DNA of 64,000 nt from Clostridiales bacterium oral taxon 876 str. F0540 (GCA_000466585.1 KE993508.1:208811-272810); one strand, 5' to 3'; counted from the stretch's first letter, positions 35,127-44,477 are shown. Notes: generated by a model not told the origin, from the letters alone. A program made the numbers and translations.

Positions 35127-35483
35127 TGGTGGAGGCGAGGGGTGTCGAACCCCTGTCCGAAAGCAGACATACCTAAGCATCTCCGAGTGCAGTCCTTAGT
35201 TTTACATTCCCTCTACCAAACGCCTAAGGACAGGCTTTTGGTTTCAGTAGCTTCATAAATCCCGTTCCTGTGGCAAAGCTTACACAGGCTCGTTTCACCG
35301 CTGTCGGCGCCAGGCTCCGGTCCGCGGTACTACCGGTCTGACGTTAGCAGACTAAGCTGCTAAAGCTAAATTATCGTTTTTAGCGTTTATATTTAATCCT
35401 ATAGTTTTTTAACGCGGGTCCACAGGTTCCCTCGACTCGCTTCCTAGATACCTCTTACCCCCGTCGAAACCAAGTACGCCCCC
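35127..35483 (-). ncRNA. ssrA: tmRNA
   Basis: Transfer-messenger RNA that rescues stalled ribosomes. The 5' end is GGGGGCGTACTTGGTTTCGACGGGGG (35458-35483). The 3' end GACACCCCTCGCCTCCACCA closes the tRNA-like acceptor: GGGGGCG pairs with CGCCTCC, and CCA is encoded. The tag reading frame ends in residues NDNLALAA followed by TAG (near 35353). Length is 357 nt. smpB lies about 150 bp upstream, as usual. The downstream side is the start of a region containing three partial copies of its 3' end. Confidence 0.96.
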
Positions 35484-35634
35484 ATATTATATGGAGTACA
35501 TAGAGAGTCTTAAGCGTATCTTAAGTTAACTATTAAATTTTATTTTCCTCTCATGTCTCAACTACATTTACTATAATACAGTATATTATATAGATAAGCA
35601 ATAATAAATATAAGGAAAAACTCTCTTAATTTAT

Positions 35635-36105
35635 TTACTGTTTCATTCTTTCCTTCATCTGCCTATCTATATCTCTTTTAGCAGCCTTTTCTAGCATTGC
35701 ATCTCTTTTATCATAATTATGCTTTCCTTTTGCAACACCTAAAGCAACCTTTACTCTGCCGCTTTTTAAATAAAGAGATAAAGGTATTAATGTATATCCC
35801 TGCTGAGATACAAATCCGGCAAGTTTGCTAATCTCTCCAGAATGAAGAAGAAGTTTTCTGTCTCTTAATGGATCTTTGTTGAATATATTGCCTTTCTCAT
35901 AAGGACTTATATGCATATTTCTAACAAAAACCTCTCCATTTCTAACTTCTGCATAGCTATCTTTTAAATTAGCTTTTCCGGCTCTGATTGACTTTACTTC
36001 TGTTCCTACAAGCTCTATTCCTGCTTCATAGGTTTCCTCAATAAAGTAATCATGCCAGGCTTTTCTATTTTCAGCAAGAGTATTGTTGCTCTTGTCCTTT
36101 GACAT
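35635..36105 (-). CDS. smpB: SsrA-binding protein SmpB
   Basis: A 156-residue tmRNA partner that delivers tmRNA to the ribosome. Hallmarks are NRKAWHDYFIEETYEAGIEL, the GTEVKSIRAGKANLKDSY barrel region, and the basic C-terminal tail (KGKHNYDKRDAMLEKAAKRD). Length is typical. ATGGTGGTTAT precedes the start. It is next to ssrA, but the hydrogenase maturation operon lies between it and rnr, with which it is normally contiguous in clostridia. Confidence 0.96.
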   Translation of the reverse strand: MSKDKSNNTLAENRKAWHDYFIEETYEAGIELVGTEVKSIRAGKANLKDSYAEVRNGEVFVRNMHISPYEKGNIFNKDPLRDRKLLLHSGEISKLAGFVSQQGYTLIPLSLYLKSGRVKVALGVAKGKHNYDKRDAMLEKAAKRDIDRQMKERMKQ

Positions 36106-36166
36106 ATAACCACCATCTTTATAAGCTATTAGTAGATAATAATTATATTACAAAATGTGGAACAAG

Positions 36167-37357
36167 TCAACAGTTAAACATTTCTGTAGTTCTGTCAAGT
36201 ATTCCATTTAGATATGCTAGGATAATGCCATAGTTTGTTATACTTACTTTCTTTTCAGAACACATATCAATTCTTGTAAGCATAGTCTTTTTGTTTAGCA
36301 TGCATGAACCACAGTGTATTATTAAATCATACTTTTCTATGTCATCGGGGAAATCCTGTCCCATCTTGAATTCATAATTAAGCTCTTTTCCCAAATGTTT
36401 GTTAAGAAGTTTTGGTATCTTTATCCTGCCTATATCCTCATGAGAATGGTTATGGGTACAACTTTCAGAAATCAGTATTTTAGAATTTTCATCAAGCTCC
36501 TCAATTTTTCTTGCCCCATCCACAAAGGCCTTTAAATCCCCCTTATATCTGGCAAATAGTATTGAGAAGCTTGTAAGCTTTATATCTTTAGGGACAATTT
36601 TACTTACCTCTTTAAACGCCTGCGAATCTGTAACAACTAAATCAGGATTCTTAATATCCTGAAGTGCGGATTGAAGTTCAGTATCTCTAACAACATAGCT
36701 TTTTATTCCATGATCAAGACAGTCTCTTATAAGCTGCACCTGAGGAAGTATAATTCTTCCTTTAGGTGCTTCAGAATCAACAGGAACCACCATTATAACT
36801 TTACCATTGTAAGGCACTATATCTCCTGCAATAGTCTCCTCGACTTCACCCTGCTGAAGTCTTTTTATTAGTTCATCCTTTAAAAGTAAAATGTTTTTTT
36901 CTTCTTTTGCTGATACTAAAAGCGCTTCATTATATATGTTTTTTAACCTTACAATCATATCTTCAGAAAGCCTATCAATTTTATTTATAACAACCATGTA
37001 AGGTATTCTATATTTTTCAAATCTTTTTACAAACTCAGTGTATTCTTCTTTTTCATCATCCTCTCCATCAATAACATATATAGCAAAATCTGTTTTCTGA
37101 AGAGTTTTTAAGCTTCTTTTTACTCTAAGCTCACCAAGTACTGTTGAATCATCGAGGCCGGCGGTGTCGATAAATACTACAGGACCATATGGTATTAACT
37201 CCATAGCTTTGCTTACAGGATCTGTAGTTGTCCCTTTAACTGAAGATACAATTGAAACCTCCTGACCTATTATCGCATTTAAAAGAGAGGATTTTCCTGA
37301 ATTAGTTTTCCCAAAGATAGCTATGTGCGTTCTCTCTGAATTTGGCGTACTAAACAT
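36167..37357 (-). CDS. hydF: [FeFe]-hydrogenase maturation GTPase HydF
   Basis: Scaffold on which the 2Fe subcluster is completed before transfer to hydrogenase. The N-terminal GTPase domain has GKTNSGKSS, DTAGLDD and NKID. The C-terminal domain carries the cluster ligands in SCTHNHSHED and HCGSCMLNK. Length (396 aa) is normal. It overlaps hydG by 8 bp and is the last gene of the TM1266-hydE-hydG-hydF operon. Confidence 0.95.
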   Translation of the reverse strand: MFSTPNSERTHIAIFGKTNSGKSSLLNAIIGQEVSIVSSVKGTTTDPVSKAMELIPYGPVVFIDTAGLDDSTVLGELRVKRSLKTLQKTDFAIYVIDGEDDEKEEYTEFVKRFEKYRIPYMVVINKIDRLSEDMIVRLKNIYNEALLVSAKEEKNILLLKDELIKRLQQGEVEETIAGDIVPYNGKVIMVVPVDSEAPKGRIILPQVQLIRDCLDHGIKSYVVRDTELQSALQDIKNPDLVVTDSQAFKEVSKIVPKDIKLTSFSILFARYKGDLKAFVDGARKIEELDENSKILISESCTHNHSHEDIGRIKIPKLLNKHLGKELNYEFKMGQDFPDDIEKYDLIIHCGSCMLNKKTMLTRIDMCSEKKVSITNYGIILAYLNGILDRTTEMFNC

Positions 37358-38726
37358 ATAAATCTCTTTCTCCCATCTTTATTTTTTCTATATTATTAAA
37401 CAGAAGTTTCTTTATATCTTCTCTTTTTATCTTCTCTGCTTCTTCTTTAATAAGTGCTTCAGCCTTTTTATATAGCTCTTCGTCACCATAGTCCATCACA
37501 AATTCCATCAGGGTCATCATTGCATTTGGAGCACATACATTTTGTATTTGTCCTGATTTTGCAAGTCTCATGAATCTGTCACCTGTTCTTCCGCTTCTGT
37601 AGCAGGCTGTACAGTAACTTGGAAGATGCTTATCATCAATAAGTTCCTTTAAAACTTCAAGAGGGCTTCTGTGATCAGCCACATCAAATTGCTCTATGCT
37701 TTGGCCTTGTTCATGCTCCTTATATCCTCCTACTCCTGTATTTGAGCCTGCACTTATCTGAGATACCCCATATTTTATAAGCTCTCTTCTCATGTGAGCA
37801 CTTTCTCTTGTAGATAAAATTATGCCTGTAAAAGGTACTGCAATTCTAAGTATAGTTACAATTTTTTTGAAGCTTTCATCATCTACTATATTAGGAAAAT
37901 CAGTCAAATTCATCCCTTCAGCCTTCTTAAGTCTTGGTACTGATATAGTATGAAAGCCTACACCGTACTTCTCTTCTAGATGTTCATTATGAAGCATTAA
38001 GGCTAAAACTTCAAACTTGTAATCTGAAAGTCCAAATAAAACTCCTCCACCTACATCTTCAATTCCTGCTTCCATTGCTCTGTCAAAGGCTGTAAGATGA
38101 TATTCGTAATCTCCCTTAAGGCTCTTTGGATGAACTTTTTCATAGGTAGGCTTATGATAGGTTTCTTGAAATAATATATAGGTTCCTATCTTTGCTTCTT
38201 TAAGCCTTCTATAGTTTTCAACAGTGGTTGCCGCAATGTTAACATTTATTCTTCTGATGTTTCCTTTTTCATTTTGAGTATTATATATTGTATCAATTGC
38301 TTCTAATACATAATCTATATTACAGTTAGCAGGATCCTCTCCCACTTCTAGAGCAAGTCGTTTATGACCCATTTTTTCTAAAAGCTTAACTTCCTCTTCA
38401 ATTTCACTTTTAGTAAGTTTTCTTCTTGAAAATTTATTATCTCTTCTATACCCACAGTAAGTGCAGTTATTTACACAGTAGTCGCTTATATATAATGGTG
38501 CAAAAACAACAACCCTGTTGCCATATATGGATTCTTTTATGGCCCCGGCTATTTTAAACATCTCTTCTTCTTGGCTCTTATCCTCTATCTGTAGTAATAC
38601 AGCAATATCTTTATGAGATAGTCCTCTTCTCTCTTTGGCTTTATTTAATACTTCAGCTATATCTTCTCTGGTAGCATTTTTAGCATCCTTAAGCAGACTC
38701 TCTATATATTCATGATTAATATACAT
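37350..38726 (-). CDS. hydG: [FeFe]-hydrogenase maturase HydG
   Basis: Radical-SAM tyrosine lyase that makes the CO and CN ligands of the H-cluster. The SAM cluster motif is CVNNCTYCGY, and the C-terminal auxiliary-cluster cysteines lie in YCTACYRSGRTGDRFM. Length (458 aa) fits. The start follows GGGGGTGCAAAT. The homologous thiazole enzyme ThiH lacks the C-terminal cluster shown here and would not sit with hydE and hydF. Confidence 0.95.
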   Translation of the reverse strand: MYINHEYIESLLKDAKNATREDIAEVLNKAKERRGLSHKDIAVLLQIEDKSQEEEMFKIAGAIKESIYGNRVVVFAPLYISDYCVNNCTYCGYRRDNKFSRRKLTKSEIEEEVKLLEKMGHKRLALEVGEDPANCNIDYVLEAIDTIYNTQNEKGNIRRINVNIAATTVENYRRLKEAKIGTYILFQETYHKPTYEKVHPKSLKGDYEYHLTAFDRAMEAGIEDVGGGVLFGLSDYKFEVLALMLHNEHLEEKYGVGFHTISVPRLKKAEGMNLTDFPNIVDDESFKKIVTILRIAVPFTGIILSTRESAHMRRELIKYGVSQISAGSNTGVGGYKEHEQGQSIEQFDVADHRSPLEVLKELIDDKHLPSYCTACYRSGRTGDRFMRLAKSGQIQNVCAPNAMMTLMEFVMDYGDEELYKKAEALIKEEAEKIKREDIKKLLFNNIEKIKMGERDLYV

Positions 38727-38776
38727 ATTTGCACCCCCATTAATTTTGTTATTAATTCCTCATAAGAAATCTTGAT

Positions 38777-39826
38777 TTAATTATCGCGAGACCAAGCTAT
38801 ATTATCTCCTCTTGCCATATCAACTGAAAAACCGGCCCTTTTTATTCTTCCTTCTATGCACATTCTGCACTCTGCTGCTTCATCTCCTGTACATATTTTA
38901 CCATTATATAAATCATACTTTTTTCTTACGCTTAAAGGCGATAAATTAGGCATAACTACATTAGCTCCTGCTTTAATCCCTTTCTCTCTTCCTATAGGGT
39001 CTATGCTTCCTAAAGCAGTAGTAGCAGGTAAAAGCACACTTGGAAGCAGGAGCCTTACTAATGCGAGCATTATTATTGTAGTTTCCACAGTTCCGCCCTT
39101 CTCATTTCCTAGAGGTGTATCTTTATGAGGTATAAAAGGACCTATTCCTACCATGTGCGGTTCCAACTCCTTCAAAAATATCAAATCGTTTACATAATCA
39201 TCATTAGTCTGATTCGGAAGTCCTACCATAAAGCCTGCACCAACTTGATAACCTATCTCTTTTAAATTCCTAAGGCATTTTTTTCTGTTATCCAATGTCA
39301 TGCCTGGATGAAGTACTTTATAGATTTCTTCTGAAGCTGTTTCATGTCTCATTAAATATCTGTCAGCGCCCGCTGCAAAATATTTTTCATAGGATTTATA
39401 GCTTCTTTCACCAATAGACAGAGTTACTGCACAATCGGAATATTTTTCTTTTATTTTTTTAACAATGGTAACAATCAAATCATCATTGTAATAATCGTCT
39501 TCTCCCCCTTGTAATACAAAGGTTTTATATCCCAAATTATAGCCTTCTTCACAGGCTTCCAATATCTCTTCAATAGTTAGTCTGTACCTGTCAGCATTTC
39601 TATTTCCAGCTCTTATACCGCAATATTTGCAGTTTCTTTTGCAGAAGTTAGTGAATTCTATAAGTCCTCTCATAAAGACCTTATCGCCATAATGCGCAAT
39701 ACGTGTTTCATGAGCTCTGTCAAATAGAAGCTCTTTATCTTCTTCAGTCATATTATCTAAAAGTGTTAAAAGTTCTTCTCTGTTCAAATAGTTATACTTA
39801 TATAACTTGTCTATTAAACTCTTCAT
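38777..39826 (-). CDS. hydE: [FeFe]-hydrogenase maturase HydE
   Basis: A 349-residue radical-SAM enzyme acting on the iron-cysteine synthon made by HydG. The SAM cluster motif is CKRNCKYCG. The core barrel contains LQGGEDDYYNDD and GFMVGLPNQTNDDYVNDL. Its start overlaps the TM1266-like stop by one base (TAATG), giving tight coupling. Biotin-synthase-like paralogues exist, but the operon settles the identity. Confidence 0.95.
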   Translation of the reverse strand: MKSLIDKLYKYNYLNREELLTLLDNMTEEDKELLFDRAHETRIAHYGDKVFMRGLIEFTNFCKRNCKYCGIRAGNRNADRYRLTIEEILEACEEGYNLGYKTFVLQGGEDDYYNDDLIVTIVKKIKEKYSDCAVTLSIGERSYKSYEKYFAAGADRYLMRHETASEEIYKVLHPGMTLDNRKKCLRNLKEIGYQVGAGFMVGLPNQTNDDYVNDLIFLKELEPHMVGIGPFIPHKDTPLGNEKGGTVETTIIMLALVRLLLPSVLLPATTALGSIDPIGREKGIKAGANVVMPNLSPLSVRKKYDLYNGKICTGDEAAECRMCIEGRIKRAGFSVDMARGDNIAWSRDN

Positions 39827-40080
39827 TAATAAATCTCCTTTTTAGAAACAGCAGTTTTTACTAATACGTGTTCGATATTGCCAAGCTTTCCCGTTAGGTT
39901 ATTTATATCGTTCAACTCACCAACAACTGTCAGCGATATTACTGCAATCCCTTCTTCATCAAAGGGGATACCCATTCTTCCTTTAATTAATCCTTTAAAA
40001 TTTGAAATTACTTCATTGAATTCCTTTTGACAATGTTTAGGCTCCTCTAAAATAGCACTTATTACAGCAATTTTTTTCAT
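39826..40080 (-). CDS. TM1266-family putative hydrogenase-system regulator
   Basis: An 84-residue ferredoxin-like (ACT/NikR C-terminal type) protein: MKKIAVISAILEEP, then a GLIKGRMGIPF turn and an IAVISLTVVGE strand. This family is typically found with [FeFe]-hydrogenase maturation genes and was annotated as a putative regulator. It has no DNA-binding domain of its own. First gene of the maturation operon, with GAAAGGAG upstream. Confidence 0.88.
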   Translation of the reverse strand: MKKIAVISAILEEPKHCQKEFNEVISNFKGLIKGRMGIPFDEEGIAVISLTVVGELNDINNLTGKLGNIEHVLVKTAVSKKEIY

Positions 40081-40128
40081 TTAGGATTTAAATCTCCTTT
40101 CACTGAAAATACTTCCTTGAAATGCAAA

Positions 40129-40157
40129 TAAAAAAGCTTTCCTTTAGAAGGAAAGCT
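40129..40157 (-). terminator. Terminator inside the hydrogenase-maturation leader
   Basis: Minus strand AGCTTTCC-TTCTAAA-GGAAAGCT followed by TTTTTTATTTG, 50 bp before the TM1266-like start. It can act as an attenuator or end a short leader RNA. Confidence 0.8.
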
Positions 40158-40375
40158 AAATTTACACATAAAAATCTAAACCTGTCTAGTTACAGGTAGA
40201 ATTACTGTATAATATCTTTCCTTTCAGATCAGAAATATCTTTTCTGTTAGGGTCAACTTTTTTAAATAGTCACATAAATTAAGAATCAACTATATTTATA
40301 TGACTTAAGCATGTTATTATTTTATCAATCTTTTTATATAAATGTCAAACTATTTTTACTATTTATAAAAATTAA

Positions 40376-40403
40376 AATAATAAAGCTGCCAACGGCAGCT
40401 TTA
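40376..40403 (-). terminator. Terminator after rnr
   Basis: AAAGCTGCCGTTGGCAGCTTT followed by ATTATTTTAATTTTT on the minus strand. Confidence 0.85.
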
Positions 40404-40404
40404 A

Positions 40405-42633
40405 CTAATCCATATTTTCATTAAGATTCAATGTACTTTCTTTTTCAAATTCGTCCACAGATATTATAGGATAAACTTTTGGATCTATGCCTTCATTTTT
40501 TTCTGAAGCGGTATCTTCTTCATCGGTATAAAGCTCAAAGTAAATCTCTCTAAAATCAATATCTACCTTTGTAACTTTAATCTTCACATCATCACCAAGC
40601 CTATACATATTCTTTGTCTTTTCCCCAATTAGACTTAAGTGCTTCTCATCAAAAATATAATAGTCATCATCCATATTGCTTATATGAACTAATCCTTCAA
40701 TAGTATTAGGAAGTTCCACAAATATTCCAAAGCTTGTAACTGATGATATAATTCCCTCATATACCTGACCAATTCTTTCTGACATATATTCAGCTTTTTT
40801 CAAATCATCTACTTCTCTTTCAGCGTCCTGAGCTACTCTCTCCATATCAGAGGATTGCTTCGAGGCATACTCAACTTCTTTTGTAAGCCTTGAATTTCTT
40901 TGCTCATCTATTTGACCATTTATATATTCTTTGATAATTCTATGAATAATTAAATCAGGATATCTCCTTATTGGTGAGGTAAAATGGCAGTAGTATCTTG
41001 CTGCCAAACCAAAATGCCCTATACATTCTGGTGAATATCTTGCCTGCTTCATGGAACGCAGCAGTAAGGTACTTACAACCGTTTCTTCTTTTTTTCCTTT
41101 AACCTTTTCTATAACCTCCTGAAGAGATTTAGGATGAATATCCTTAGTCCATTTTACTGCATACCCTAAATTATGAACAAATTCATTAAATATACTAAGC
41201 TTTTCTTCATCCGGGTCTTCATGTATTCTGTAAACGAACGGCAAGTTAGCCCAAAATATATGTTCTGCAATAGTTTCATTACATACAAGCATAAATTCTT
41301 CAATTATCCTGTTTGCAATTTCTCTTTCATAAGGCTTAATATCTATAGGTTTTCCTTTGTCATTTAGTACTATTTTACTCTCTTCGAACTCAAAATCAAT
41401 TGCTCCCCTTAACATTCTTTTCTTATGAAGAATATTACAAAGATCTTCCATCGCTTTAAAATCTTCACAAAGGTAATCATATCTTTTTATAAGTTCTTCA
41501 TCTTTATCTTTTAATATTTTAGTAACATCCGTATATGTCATTCTTTCACTTGTTTTAATTATGGTTTCAGCTATTCTGCTGTCTAGCACCTTTCCTGATC
41601 TGTCTATCTCCATAAAACAAGTTAATGCAAGTCTGTCAACTTTAGGATTTAAACTGCATATACCATTAGATAGTTTCTTAGGCAGCATTGGAATTACTCT
41701 GTCTATTAGATATACAGAAGTTCCTCTTTTTAAAGCCTCTCTGTCAAGTGGATTTTTTTCTCTTACATAGTGCGATACATCAGCTATGTGAACGCCTAAT
41801 CTATAATTTCCATTTGGTAATTTTTCTATAGAAACTGCATCATCTAAGTCTTTTGCATCTTCTCCATCTATTGTTACCATTCTGAGATTTCTTAAATCCT
41901 CACGTCTTATATATTCTTCCTCCTGTATCTCACTTGGTATGTTCTCAGCAAATTTTTCAACCTTAGGAGGAAATTCTTCAGGAAGACCATGTTTTTTAAT
42001 TATAGTCAGGATATCAATACCCTTATCACCTTTACTTCCCAGTATTTCCTTGATTCTGCCTTCCGGATTTCTTCTTTTATCAGGCCATGTGGTTATTTCA
42101 GCAATTACGATCTGGCCAGTTTTTGCTCCATTCCTATCGCTCTTTGGTATAAATATATCCTGATAAATTCTTTTGTCATCCGGTACAACAAAGCCAAAAT
42201 TTTTACTGTCCTCGTAAGTTCCAATTATAGTTTTACTTCCTCTTTGAAGTATCCTGATAATTTCTCCTTCTCTTCTCTTTCCACCTTGTTCCTCTTTTGT
42301 TACTTTGCATATTACTTTATCTCCGTGCATAGCACCATTCATATTGGAAATTGGTATAAATACATCTGGCTCATTCACCTCAGGTATTACAAATCCATAT
42401 CCCTTTTGATGTCCTTGCAGCTTTCCTACCACAAGTCCCATTTTCTCCGGAACTCCATAGTAATCAGCTCTGTTCCTAATAACTTCTCCATCCTTTTCCA
42501 TTTCTACAATAACATCTTGGAACATATCAAACTCATTTTTACTTATTCCAATTGAACTTGCAAGTTCATATATAGACATAGGCTTATAAGCTTTTTCTCT
42601 CATAAATTCAACAACTGTTTCCCGAATACTCAA
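40405..42633 (-). CDS. rnr: Ribonuclease R
   Basis: 3'-5' exoribonuclease for structured RNA, and partner of SmpB-tmRNA in degrading non-stop mRNA. Domains in order: N-terminal winged helix, two cold-shock domains (GHQKGYGFVIPE and DSKNFGFVVPDD), the RNB catalytic domain (IDGEDAKDLDDAVS, with its metal aspartates), and a C-terminal S1 domain (YEGIISSVTSFGIFVEL). The start is taken as the TTG at 42633, 7 nt after GGAGTG; the ATG 21 nt earlier has no ribosome site. Length about 742 aa. Confidence 0.93.
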   Translation of the reverse strand: MSIRETVVEFMREKAYKPMSIYELASSIGISKNEFDMFQDVIVEMEKDGEVIRNRADYYGVPEKMGLVVGKLQGHQKGYGFVIPEVNEPDVFIPISNMNGAMHGDKVICKVTKEEQGGKRREGEIIRILQRGSKTIIGTYEDSKNFGFVVPDDKRIYQDIFIPKSDRNGAKTGQIVIAEITTWPDKRRNPEGRIKEILGSKGDKGIDILTIIKKHGLPEEFPPKVEKFAENIPSEIQEEEYIRREDLRNLRMVTIDGEDAKDLDDAVSIEKLPNGNYRLGVHIADVSHYVREKNPLDREALKRGTSVYLIDRVIPMLPKKLSNGICSLNPKVDRLALTCFMEIDRSGKVLDSRIAETIIKTSERMTYTDVTKILKDKDEELIKRYDYLCEDFKAMEDLCNILHKKRMLRGAIDFEFEESKIVLNDKGKPIDIKPYEREIANRIIEEFMLVCNETIAEHIFWANLPFVYRIHEDPDEEKLSIFNEFVHNLGYAVKWTKDIHPKSLQEVIEKVKGKKEETVVSTLLLRSMKQARYSPECIGHFGLAARYYCHFTSPIRRYPDLIIHRIIKEYINGQIDEQRNSRLTKEVEYASKQSSDMERVAQDAEREVDDLKKAEYMSERIGQVYEGIISSVTSFGIFVELPNTIEGLVHISNMDDDYYIFDEKHLSLIGEKTKNMYRLGDDVKIKVTKVDIDFREIYFELYTDEEDTASEKNEGIDPKVYPIISVDEFEKESTLNLNENMD

Positions 42634-42723
42634 TACAATATCACTCCATTTCATTATTTATTATTTATTTTTTGTATAATTCCAATATATATTCCTATTA
42701 TGTAAACTAAATTTAAATAAAAA

Positions 42724-42755
42724 ATAAAAAAGTACAGCCACAAGACTATACTTTA
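42724..42755 (-). terminator. Terminator after secG
   Basis: AAGTATAG-TCTTGTGG-CTGTACTT followed by TTTTATTTTTT on the minus strand. Confidence 0.8.
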
Positions 42756-42763
42756 GTGTAGAA

Positions 42764-42997
42764 TTATTTTATCAAATTTAGTGCTATTACATCTAAAGCA
42801 AATAATATAGCAGTAATAACTGTAACTCGCGCCAAAATGGCCTCATAAGTTTTAGTCTTGTTTTTACTGTAGTATGTATCTGTACTACCTCCACCTACAA
42901 GTCCGGATAATCCATTTGTTTTGCTTGGCTGCATAAGAACAGAAATTATTAATACTATAGAAATAATTACAAGGGCTACTATAAGTGCAATTCTCAT
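42764..42997 (-). CDS. secG: Preprotein translocase subunit SecG
   Basis: A 77-residue membrane protein with two helices (residues 2-21 and about 54-74). The conserved loop QPSKTNGLSGLVGGGS lies between them. The start is the ATG at 42997 after GGGAGGTATATGAC; the longer reading frame is not supported by a ribosome site. It lies between eno and rnr, the standard clostridial order. Confidence 0.94.
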   Translation of the reverse strand: MRIALIVALVIISIVLIISVLMQPSKTNGLSGLVGGGSTDTYYSKNKTKTYEAILARVTVITAILFALDVIALNLIK

Positions 42998-43064
42998 GTC
43001 ATATACCTCCCATAAAGTTATACAGTCATATTCTACCACAATGAACTATATAATACAATATTAA

Positions 43065-43093
43065 AGTAAAAAAGTGAGGCAAGCCTCACTTTA
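43065..43093 (-). terminator. Terminator after eno
   Basis: AAAGTGAGGCTTGCCTCACTTT stem with a TTTTACTTT tail on the minus strand. Confidence 0.85.
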
Positions 43094-43096
43094 AAA

Positions 43097-44392
43097 TTAC
43101 TTCTTTATGTTGTAGAAAGCATTTATGCCTCTGTATTCAGCCATATCTCCTAATTCTTCTTCGATTCTTAGAAGTTGGTTGTATTTAGCAACTCTTTCTG
43201 ATCTTGCTGGAGCACCGGTCTTTATTTGTCCTGCGTTCATAGCTACAACTAAATCAGCTATTGTAGTATCTTCTGTTTCTCCAGATCTGTGAGAAATAAC
43301 TGCAGTATAACCCGCTCTTTCAGCCATTTCTATAGCATTAAGAGTTTCAGTTAATGTTCCGATTTGGTTAAGCTTTATAAGAATTGAGTTAGCAGTAGCT
43401 CTTTCAATTCCCATTGATAATCTTTCAGTGTTAGTTACAAATAAATCGTCTCCAACCAATTGAATTTTGTTACCAAGCTTTTCAGTTATAAGCTTCCAAC
43501 CTTCCCAATCTTCTTCTGCCATACCGTCTTCGATAGAGATTATTGGGTATTTATTTACTAAATCAACATAGAAGTCAACCATTTCAGCTGGAGTAAGAAC
43601 TTTTCCTTCTCCTTTTAAGTTGTACTTTCCATCTTCAAATAATTCTGAGGAAGCTGGGTCAAGTGCTATGTAAATATCTTTTCCTGGAACGTATCCAGCT
43701 TTTTCAATAGCTTCTATTATAACTGTGATAGCTTCTTCGTTTGACTTTAGGTTTGGTGCGAATCCACCTTCATCACCAACTCCAGTTTCATATCCTTTTG
43801 ACTTTAAGGATGATTTTAAAGCGTGGTAAACTTCAGCACTCATTCTTAATGCTTCACTAAAAGATGATGCTCCTGCAGGCATTATCATGAATTCTTGAAG
43901 GTCAACATTGTTATCAGCGTGCTTTCCACCATTGATTATGTTCATCATTGGAACTGGTAGAACTTTTGCATTAACTCCGCCTACATATTGATATAAAGGT
44001 AATCCAAGATAGTTAGCAGCAGCATGAGCAACAGCAAGTGATACTCCAAGCATTGCATTTGCACCCAAGTTTCCTTTATTTTTTGTTCCATCAAGTGCTA
44101 TCATAGCTTTGTCTATAGCTACTTGATCAAATACATTCATTCCTATTAATTCTGGAGCTATAACATTATTTACATTTTCTACAGCCTTAAGAACGCCTTT
44201 TCCATTATACTTTGTCTTATCTCCATCTCTTAATTCAACAGCTTCAAAAATTCCTGTTGATGCTCCTGATGGAACAGCAGCTCTTCCTATAGTTCCGTCT
44301 TCAAGAGTTACTTCTACCTCTACAGTTGGGAAGCATCTTGAGTCAAGAATTTGTCTTGCAACAACGTCTACGATGTCTACATGAATTTTCAT
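43097..44392 (-). CDS. eno: Enolase
   Basis: 2-phosphoglycerate to phosphoenolpyruvate. The family signature is LIKLNQIGTLTETLNAI. Metal ligands lie in ALDPASSEL, SIEDGMAEEDW and VGDDLFVTN, and the catalytic region is SHRSGETEDTTIADL. Length 431 aa is standard. AAAGGAGTTTTTTT precedes the start. Last gene of the glycolytic cluster. Confidence 0.97.
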   Translation of the reverse strand: MKIHVDIVDVVARQILDSRCFPTVEVEVTLEDGTIGRAAVPSGASTGIFEAVELRDGDKTKYNGKGVLKAVENVNNVIAPELIGMNVFDQVAIDKAMIALDGTKNKGNLGANAMLGVSLAVAHAAANYLGLPLYQYVGGVNAKVLPVPMMNIINGGKHADNNVDLQEFMIMPAGASSFSEALRMSAEVYHALKSSLKSKGYETGVGDEGGFAPNLKSNEEAITVIIEAIEKAGYVPGKDIYIALDPASSELFEDGKYNLKGEGKVLTPAEMVDFYVDLVNKYPIISIEDGMAEEDWEGWKLITEKLGNKIQLVGDDLFVTNTERLSMGIERATANSILIKLNQIGTLTETLNAIEMAERAGYTAVISHRSGETEDTTIADLVVAMNAGQIKTGAPARSERVAKYNQLLRIEEELGDMAEYRGINAFYNIKK

Positions 44393-44477
44393 TTTAAAAA
44401 AACTCCTTTCAAACTTTCAAATATGTATAGTCTCTGTGGAATAATAAATTTTTATTCCACAGTAGATTAGCAAAGTA

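Larger units (their letters stand above)
40081..40404. other. 324-bp leader/promoter region of the hydrogenase maturation operon
   Basis: It contains, in minus-strand order, a TTGACC near 40258, the dyad CAGAAAAGATATTTCTG, a TATTAT -10-like box, a small hairpin ACCTGTAACTAGACAGGT (40180-40197), and a strong terminator hairpin before the first gene. At the low-coordinate side stands the gene start; at the other side the rnr terminator. No ORF. Confidence 0.6.

Noticed and set aside
35484..35495. TATAAT just before the tmRNA 5' end as its promoter
   Set aside because: It ends only about three bases before the mature 5' end, too close for initiation; tmRNA ends are made by processing.
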